Shown here: piece by piece, positions 58,278 through 64,000 of the stretch
How positions within the stretch are numbered: the stretch's first letter is position 1
Layout: each line of letters starts with the position of its first letter
DNA from: Pseudoduganella violaceinigra DSM 15887
GTDB lineage: Bacteria > Pseudomonadota > Gammaproteobacteria > Burkholderiales > Burkholderiaceae_D
Length of the DNA stretch: 64,000 bases
Reading direction: 5' to 3'
Assembly: GCF_000425385.1 (NCBI RefSeq)
Contig: NZ_KE384357.1
Span: 456,579 to 520,578, forward strand
Program-made: the position numbers and the translations under genes
The notes under the pieces: model-generated
The model's input: the letters and a program-made list of their open reading frames with translations, nothing else
Database searches by the model: none
Told to the model about the DNA's origin: nothing

Positions 58278-60338
58278 ATGAATCCCACTATGAAAACAAT
58301 CGGCTGGGCAGCGCTGTCCTTGCTGGGCGCCGGCGCGCTGGGCGTGATCGCCCTCCAGCGCGGCGAACCGATCAGCGCCATCTGGCTGGTGATCGCCGCC
58401 GTCTGCGTGTACCTGATCGCCTACCGCTTCTACAGCCTGTATATCGCCCGCAACGTCATGGGCCTGGAAGCGAACCGCCTGACCCCGGCCTACAAATACA
58501 ACGACGGCCTCGATTACGTGCCGACCAATAAGAACGTGCTGTTCGGCCACCACTTCGCCGCGATCGCCGGCGCCGGCCCGCTGGTCGGCCCGGTACTGGC
58601 GGCGCAGATGGGCTACCTGCCCGGCATGCTGTGGATCCTGGCCGGCGTGGTGTTCGCCGGCGCCGTGCAGGACTTCATGGTGCTGTTCATCTCCACCCGC
58701 CGCGACGGCCGCTCGCTGGGTGACCTGATCAAGTCCGAGCTGGGCCCGGTCCCCGGCAATATCGCCCTGCTCGGCACCTTCATGATCATGGTGATCATCC
58801 TGGCCGTGCTGGCGCTGATCGTGGTGAAGGCGCTGGCGCACTCGCCATGGGGCTCCTTCACCGTGATGGCCACCATCCCGATCGCCCTGTTCATGGGCGT
58901 CTACTCGCGCTACGTGCGCGTGGGCCGCGTCGGCGAAGTGTCGCTGATCGGCTTCGTGCTGCTGATGCTGGCCATCTTCGGCGGCCAATGGGTGCAGGAA
59001 AACCCGGCCCTGGCGCCAATGTTCACCTTCTCCGGCACGGAATTGACCTGGATGCTGATCGGCTACGGTTTCATCGCTTCCGTGCTGCCGGTCTGGCTGC
59101 TGCTGGCGCCGCGCGACTACCTGTCCACCTTCCTCAAGATCGGCACCATTGTCGGCCTGGCGCTGGGCATCCTGATCGTGGCACCGATGCTGCAGATGCC
59201 GGCGCTGACCAAATTCATCGACGGCACCGGCCCGGTCTGGGCCGGCAGCCTGTTCCCCTTCCTGTTCATCACCATCGCCTGCGGCGCCGTGTCGGGCTTC
59301 CATGCCCTGATCTCCTCCGGCACCACGCCGAAGATGATCGAGAACGAGACCCACGCCCGCTTCATCGGCTACGGCGCCATGCTGATGGAATCCTTCGTCG
59401 CCATCATGGCGCTGGTGGCCGCATCGACCATCGAACCGGGCGTGTACTTCGCCATGAACAGCCCGGCCGCCCTGCTTGGCACCACGGCCGATTCGGCGGC
59501 GCAGGCGATTTCGCAATGGGGCTTCCACGTCACGCCGGACATGCTGACGCAGACCGCCAAGGACGTCGGCGAAGCGTCGATCATCTCGCGCGCCGGCGGC
59601 GCACCGACCCTGGCCGTTGGCATGGCGCACATCCTGTCCAATGTGGTCGGCGGCAAGGCCATGATGGCCTTCTGGTACCACTTCGCCATCCTGTTCGAAG
59701 CCCTGTTCATCCTGACCGCCGTCGATGCCGGCACGCGCGCCGGCCGCTTCATGCTGCAGGACTTGCTGGGATCCTTCGCCCCGTCGCTGAAGCGCACCGA
59801 CTCCGTCTTCGCCAGCCTGCTGGCCACCGGCCTGTGCGTGGCCGCCTGGGGCTACTTCCTGTACCAGGGCGTGGTCGACCCGCTGGGCGGCATCAACACC
59901 CTGTGGCCGCTGTTCGGCATCGCCAACCAGATGCTGGCCGCGATCGCGCTGATCCTGGCGACCTGCGTGCTGTTCAAGATGAAGCGCACCAAATACGCCT
60001 GGGTCACCGTGCTGCCGACCATCTGGCTGCTGCTGTGCACCCTGACGGCCGGCTGGCAGAAGATCTTCGACGCCAATCCGAAGATCGGCTTCATGGCGCA
60101 CGCCGCCAAATACCAGGCCGCCCTGGCCGACGGCAAGGTGCTGGCGCCGGCCAAGTCGATCGAGCAGATGCAGCAAGTGATCTTCAACGACTACCTGGAT
60201 GCGGGCCTGGCGGCCTTCTTCATGATCGTCGTGGTCAGCGTGCTGGTATTCGGCGTGCGCACGGCGCTGGCGGCCTGGAACGCCAGCCGCCCGACCCACA
60301 ACGAAGCCCCGGCGCAATACGCCGCCGCGGCCAAGTAA
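58278..60338 (+). CDS. cstA: Carbon starvation protein A / pyruvate transporter
   Basis: A 686-residue membrane protein of the CstA (peptide/pyruvate transporter) family, with about 16-18 helices. LDYVPTNKNVLFGHHFAAIAGAGPLVGPVLAAQMGYLPG and TPKMIENETHARFIGYGAMLMESFVAIMALVAA are family hallmarks. Members BtsT and CstA of E. coli import pyruvate with protons. ggaggag precedes the ATG; upstream in-frame codons are not conserved. It is followed by the YbdD partner and divergent from a Cache-type two-component system. Confidence 0.95.
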   Translation: MNPTMKTIGWAALSLLGAGALGVIALQRGEPISAIWLVIAAVCVYLIAYRFYSLYIARNVMGLEANRLTPAYKYNDGLDYVPTNKNVLFGHHFAAIAGAGPLVGPVLAAQMGYLPGMLWILAGVVFAGAVQDFMVLFISTRRDGRSLGDLIKSELGPVPGNIALLGTFMIMVIILAVLALIVVKALAHSPWGSFTVMATIPIALFMGVYSRYVRVGRVGEVSLIGFVLLMLAIFGGQWVQENPALAPMFTFSGTELTWMLIGYGFIASVLPVWLLLAPRDYLSTFLKIGTIVGLALGILIVAPMLQMPALTKFIDGTGPVWAGSLFPFLFITIACGAVSGFHALISSGTTPKMIENETHARFIGYGAMLMESFVAIMALVAASTIEPGVYFAMNSPAALLGTTADSAAQAISQWGFHVTPDMLTQTAKDVGEASIISRAGGAPTLAVGMAHILSNVVGGKAMMAFWYHFAILFEALFILTAVDAGTRAGRFMLQDLLGSFAPSLKRTDSVFASLLATGLCVAAWGYFLYQGVVDPLGGINTLWPLFGIANQMLAAIALILATCVLFKMKRTKYAWVTVLPTIWLLLCTLTAGWQKIFDANPKIGFMAHAAKYQAALADGKVLAPAKSIEQMQQVIFNDYLDAGLAAFFMIVVVSVLVFGVRTALAAWNASRPTHNEAPAQYAAAAK

Positions 60339-60342
60339 GACC

Positions 60343-60543
60343 ATGCTGGACGAAATCGTCAAGGCAGGCCGCTATCTCGGACAGAGCATGCGGCTGATGT
60401 GCGGCCTGCCGGAATACGACACCTACGTCGCCCATCGCGAAGCGACCCACCCGGGCGAACCCGTGATGAGCTACGAGGAATTCTTCCGCGAACGGCAGGA
60501 AGCCCGCTACGGCGGCGCCGGCAAGCGCGGCGGCTGCTGCTGA
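60343..60543 (+). CDS. YbdD/YjiX family small protein
   Basis: A 66-residue protein: GLPEYDTYVAHREATHPGEPVMSYEEFFRERQEARYGGAGKRGGCC. The Y-D-x-Y-x-x-H-x-x-x-x-H-P and F-x-R-E-R-Q-x-A-R-Y motifs identify DUF466 (YbdD/YjiX), which is always encoded after cstA/btsT and is needed for transport. It starts 4 nt after the cstA stop codon. Confidence 0.93.
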   Translation: MLDEIVKAGRYLGQSMRLMCGLPEYDTYVAHREATHPGEPVMSYEEFFRERQEARYGGAGKRGGCC

Positions 60544-60666
60544 CCCCAGGGGGGACATTGACTTACCGGGAGCAATTGCTAGCGACCGAAACATAGAGCC
60601 AGATCAAGGTGTCGAATTTCTTAGCATTTATTCTTTGCCCGATGGAATCGTCCTTCGGCGGCGAAA

Positions 60667-63522
60667 ATGCTCAACTTCGAACGGTCCGGCTTAAGCCAGA
60701 AACTGACCTTCATTTCGGTGCTCACCACCGGCAGCGCCCTGCTGCTGGTGTTCGTGGCGTTCGCCGTTGCTTCCGTCCTGTCCCACACCAGCGAGGAGCG
60801 CAAGCAGCTTACTTCGCTGGCTGACGTCATCGGCGCCAACAGCGTCGCTTCCCTGCTCTACGCCGACCGGCCGACCGCCGAACAAGCGCTGGCCGCACTG
60901 GCCGTCAAGGGCGATATCACGCGCGCGGCATTGTTCGACCGCGAGGGCAATCCCTTCGCCGCTTACCCGGCGCTGCGCGAGCCGCCCGGCGCCCTGGATG
61001 CGTCGCGCCTGCAGTCGCTGGCCGCCGGCGAGCTGGCCGAACGCGACGGCCCGCCGTGGGCGCCGCTGCTGCGCCTTTACCGCCCCGTGCGCGTGCGCCA
61101 GCATGTGATCGGGGCGGTGATGATCGAGGCCGGCCAGGCCTCGCTGTGGCTGGGCATCCTGCGCAACCTTGGCATGACGGCGGCGGCCACCGCCGCCTCC
61201 TTCGGGCTGGCGCTGGTGCTGTCGGCGCGCTTTCGGGAAGGCATCGCGGCGCCCATCGCCCAGTTGATCGCGGCGGCGGACAAGGTCAGCAGCAGCCAGA
61301 CCTACGCCCAGGTGCAGCACCAGCGCAGCGATGAACTGGGTACGCTGATCGACAGCTTCAACGGCATGCTGGCGCAGATCGAGAGCCGCGACACCAAGCT
61401 GGCGCATTACCGCGGCGAGCTGGAACGCCAGGTCAACATCCGCACCGCGCAGCTGGAGAAGGCCAAGGATGCGGCGGAAGCGGCGAGCCAGGCCAAGAGC
61501 GCCTTCCTGGCCAATATGTCGCACGAAATCCGCACGCCGATGAACGGGGTGCTGGGCATGGCGGAACTGCTGGCGGCGACCGAACTGTCCGAAACCCAGC
61601 GCCATTACACCAGCATGGTGCGCCGCTCGGGCGAGCACCTGCTGGTGATCATCAACGACATCCTCGATTTTTCCAAGGTGGAGGCGGGCAAGCTGACGGT
61701 CGAATACATCAACTTCAACCTGCGCGAGCTGCTGGACGATATCGAGAACGTGTTCGCGCCCCAGGCCCAGGCCAAGGGTATCGAGATCGAGTTCGCCGTG
61801 GCGAACAATATCCCGCTGGCCATCTGCGGCGATCCGAACCGCCTGCGCCAGGTGATCGTCAACCTGCTGGGGAATGCCGTCAAGTTCACCGACCAGGGAT
61901 GCATCAAGGTGGCGGTGCGGGTGGCCGAGGAGGACGCGCAATCGGCGCGCCTGCGCGTGGAGGTGCACGATACCGGCATTGGCGTGGCCCGCGAAGCGCG
62001 GGCGCATATTTTCGACTCGTTCTCCCAGGCGGACGGTTCGACCACGCGCAAGCATGGCGGCACCGGCCTGGGGCTGGCGATTTCCAAGCAGCTGGTGGAG
62101 CTGATGGGAGGCTCGATCGGCCTGGACACCGCGCTCGGCCGCGGTTCGATTTTCTGGTTCACCGTGCAGTTCGACAAGCGGCGCGTGGATGCCGACGATG
62201 CCGGCTTTCAGCAAAAGCCGACCAAGGGCTTGCGCGCGCTGGTGGTGGACCGCCAGGCGGAAAGCGCCCTCGCTCTGCAACGCCTGCTGGGGCGCTGGCA
62301 TCTGCAGGGAACCTGCTCGCCCAGCGCGGCCGACGCCTTGCGCGAACTGCATGCCGCGGCGGCGCGCGGTACGCCTTACGACGTGGTCCTGCTGGAAATG
62401 GGCCTGGACGATATCGGCGGGCTGGCGCTGGCGGCCGAGATCAAGTCCGATCCCGATATCTCCGCCGTGCGCGTGATCCTGCTCGCTTCCGAGCGCAATG
62501 CGGCGGACCCGGTGCAGCGGCGGGCGGCGGGCGTGGCCTTCCAGCTGGTCAAGCCGGTCCGCGAGCCGGACCTGTACGACTGCATCGTCACGCCGGTGCG
62601 CGCCAGCGAGGGCGTGGCGGCGGCACCGCTGACAGGCGCCGCCTCCCACACCGCCGCACGCCCCCGCCACGGCCAGCGCCCGCGCGCCCTGCTCGCCGAA
62701 GACAATCCGGTCAACGTGGAAGTGGCATCGGCCATGCTGCGCGGCCTGGGCATGGAGGTCGCCTGCGCGGCCAACGGCGAAGAGGCGCTGGCCGCGGTAC
62801 GCGCCGGCGATTACGACCTGGTGCTGATGGACTGCATGATGCCGGTCATGGACGGCATGGCCGCCACCGCCGAAATCCGCCGTCTCGAGCAGCAGCGCGG
62901 GCGGGCGCGCACGACGCCGATCGTCGCCATCACCGCCAACGCGCTGCAGGGTGACCGCGAACGCTGCCTGGCGGCCGGCATGGACGATTACATCAGCAAG
63001 CCGTTCTCGCAGCAGGCGCTGGCCGATACGCTGGGGCGCTGGGTTGCCTTGCCGCGCGGCCCGGCCCTGGCGCCGCCGCCCGCCGGCCCCGTGGCCGCCG
63101 CCACCCGCCACGCATCGGGCCAGCCCCCGCCCGCGGGCGGCCAGGTGGCCGTGCTGGAAACCCCGCGCGCCGCCATCAACCCGCTGGCGCTGGACGCTAT
63201 CCGCGCCCTCAATCCGGGCCAAGGCGAGGCCCTGCTCCAGCGCGTGCTCGCCGCCTTCCTGCAAGACACGCCGCACCAGCTCGCAGCCCTGCGCGAAGCC
63301 ATCGCCCTGTGCGATGCATCCGCCGTCCGCAAGACCGCCCATAGCCTGAAATCCAGCAGCGCCAACGTCGGCGCCGACCAACTGGCCAGACTGTGCCGGG
63401 AAATGGAACAACTGGGCCGCACCGGGCAGACCGCGGGGGCGGCCAGCCTGCTGGCGGCGCTGGAGCATGAATTCCAGGCGGCACGCAGGACATTCGACAC
63501 CATCCTGCCACAGGGAGCATGA
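60667..63522 (+). CDS. Hybrid sensor histidine kinase (CHASE8-HAMP-HK-REC-REC-HPt)
   Basis: A 951-residue protein: helix 1 (about 14-37), periplasmic CHASE8-type domain (about 38-150), helix 2 (about 160-182), HAMP (about 185-235), HisKA with H286 in FLANMSHEIRTPMNG, HATPase (N, G1 DTGIGV, G2 GTGLGL), a first receiver whose acceptor Asp is Glu (E577 in VVLLEMG), a second intact receiver (D722 in LVLMDCMMPVMDG) and a C-terminal HPt (H892 in TAHSLKSSSANVGA). A BarA-like phosphorelay kinase. The response regulator that follows 4 nt later is a likely output. Confidence 0.92.
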   Translation: MLNFERSGLSQKLTFISVLTTGSALLLVFVAFAVASVLSHTSEERKQLTSLADVIGANSVASLLYADRPTAEQALAALAVKGDITRAALFDREGNPFAAYPALREPPGALDASRLQSLAAGELAERDGPPWAPLLRLYRPVRVRQHVIGAVMIEAGQASLWLGILRNLGMTAAATAASFGLALVLSARFREGIAAPIAQLIAAADKVSSSQTYAQVQHQRSDELGTLIDSFNGMLAQIESRDTKLAHYRGELERQVNIRTAQLEKAKDAAEAASQAKSAFLANMSHEIRTPMNGVLGMAELLAATELSETQRHYTSMVRRSGEHLLVIINDILDFSKVEAGKLTVEYINFNLRELLDDIENVFAPQAQAKGIEIEFAVANNIPLAICGDPNRLRQVIVNLLGNAVKFTDQGCIKVAVRVAEEDAQSARLRVEVHDTGIGVAREARAHIFDSFSQADGSTTRKHGGTGLGLAISKQLVELMGGSIGLDTALGRGSIFWFTVQFDKRRVDADDAGFQQKPTKGLRALVVDRQAESALALQRLLGRWHLQGTCSPSAADALRELHAAAARGTPYDVVLLEMGLDDIGGLALAAEIKSDPDISAVRVILLASERNAADPVQRRAAGVAFQLVKPVREPDLYDCIVTPVRASEGVAAAPLTGAASHTAARPRHGQRPRALLAEDNPVNVEVASAMLRGLGMEVACAANGEEALAAVRAGDYDLVLMDCMMPVMDGMAATAEIRRLEQQRGRARTTPIVAITANALQGDRERCLAAGMDDYISKPFSQQALADTLGRWVALPRGPALAPPPAGPVAAATRHASGQPPPAGGQVAVLETPRAAINPLALDAIRALNPGQGEALLQRVLAAFLQDTPHQLAALREAIALCDASAVRKTAHSLKSSSANVGADQLARLCREMEQLGRTGQTAGAASLLAALEHEFQAARRTFDTILPQGA

Positions 63523-63526
63523 CATC

Positions 63527-64000
63527 ATGGCAGCGCTCTATTCCTCCAAACGCGGCACCGTACTGGTGGCGGATGACGATCCCGTCATGCGCCTGCTGAT
63601 GCTTGAAATGCTGGCCCAGGTCGGCCTCGACGCCGTGGAAGCCTGCGACGGCCGGGCCGCCGTGGCCAGCTTCCGCGACAATGCGCCCGACCTGGTGCTG
63701 CTGGACGTCGACATGCCCGTGCTGGACGGCTTTTCCGTCTGCCGCGCCATCCGCAAGCTGGAAGGCATCGCCCACGTCCCCGTCATCATGGTCACCGGCG
63801 GCGACGACCTGGAGGCCGTCACGCAGGCCTACGAAGCCGGCGCCACCGACTTCGTGTCCAAGCCGATCAACTGGCCGATCCTGGGCCACCGCGTGCTGTA
63901 CGTGCTGCGCGCCAGCGACGCCATCGCCCGCCTGCGCATTGCCGATGCCCACAACCGCGCCGTGCTGGCCGCCATTCCCGATACCTTCTTTCGCCTCAGC
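63527..64000 (+). CDS. Response regulator with PAS-like continuation (partial)
   Basis: The first 158 codons of a gene that leaves the window. Receiver domain: TVLVADDDPVMRLLMLEML (acidic pair), phospho-Asp in LVLLDVDMPVLDGFS, Lys in FVSKPINWPILGHRV, followed by a linker helix and NRAVLAAIPDTFFRLS, the start of a PAS domain. Such proteins usually end in GGDEF and/or EAL, so a c-di-GMP output is likely but not visible. ATG is 4 nt after the hybrid kinase stop. Confidence 0.85.
   Translation, partial: MAALYSSKRGTVLVADDDPVMRLLMLEMLAQVGLDAVEACDGRAAVASFRDNAPDLVLLDVDMPVLDGFSVCRAIRKLEGIAHVPVIMVTGGDDLEAVTQAYEAGATDFVSKPINWPILGHRVLYVLRASDAIARLRIADAHNRAVLAAIPDTFFRLS

Noticed and set aside
58257..60362. 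Long minus-strand open frame (about 700 codons) opposite cstA
   Set aside because: His/Gln/Asp-rich low-information composition typical of antisense frames in GC-rich genes; the plus-strand CstA is unambiguous.
60691..63528. Minus-strand open frame of about 945 codons opposite the hybrid kinase
   Set aside because: Shadow of a GC-rich gene whose plus-strand product has a complete domain series.

Overview
The window is a high-GC chromosomal segment of a betaproteobacterium. Gene families, a Burkholderiales-type porin and the dense set of small envelope-stress genes suggest Oxalobacteraceae (Massilia/Duganella/Janthinobacterium-like). This assignment is inference from gene content; no rRNA or marker gene is present to settle it.

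Layout. (1) 1-3.3 kb: a collagen-like lipoprotein, an OmpA porin, a YihY/BrkB membrane protein and a repeat-built secreted protein. (2) 3.4-9.0 kb: an AT-richer accessory stretch of about ten small same-strand genes, several from immunity/antitoxin-type families (SUKH, MORN/YwqK, DUF4265). Many are separated by copies of one short motif, TGGCCG within a GC-rich stem. (3) 9.2-24.5 kb: a dense envelope/general-stress region holding AI-2E transporter, BON lipoprotein, glycine-zipper lipoproteins, DUF3309, two Crp/Fnr regulators, a six-gene operon (DUF4398, OmpA, ferritin-like, DUF883, holin-like, hypothetical), AsmA, a class IV aminotransferase, a porin and a phospholipase D/cardiolipin synthase. 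Six promoter regions here, plus one in front of ompA, share a palindrome TGTnCG-N4-CGnACA placed about 30 bp upstream of a -10 box, so a local Crp/Fnr regulon can be read from the sequence. (4) 24.5-34 kb: a PAP2-lipid kinase-metallophosphoesterase operon, LysR with oxidoreductase, two cytoplasmic hypotheticals, a PRPP-synthetase-like protein and an NTF2-like protein. (5) 32-38.3 kb: a beta-glucoside locus (TonB receptor, GH1 glucosidase, MFS permease) facing a LacI regulator, with four LacI-type operators between them.

(6) 39.6-49.6 kb: a lower-GC genomic island beginning just after tRNA-Ser(UGA). It carries an intact three-gene operon, DUF262 + HEPN RNase-like + DNA cytosine-C5 methyltransferase, which is the best candidate for an uncharacterised defence system. 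It also carries debris: an Rz/Rz1 lysis pair cut by an IS3-family element, a frameshifted parB, a 159-bp MITE-like element and a truncated OLD-type ATPase. A 23-bp near-palindrome occurs at both ends of the island (39750 and 48831). No integrase is visible.

(7) 49.8-64 kb: core genes again, with yggL, two alpha/beta hydrolases (one lacking the nucleophile serine), a periplasmic binding protein, a c-di-GMP EAL protein with an HDOD partner, a NarL-type two-component pair beside the carbon-starvation/pyruvate transporter cstA and its YbdD partner, and a hybrid histidine kinase followed by a response regulator that runs off the window.
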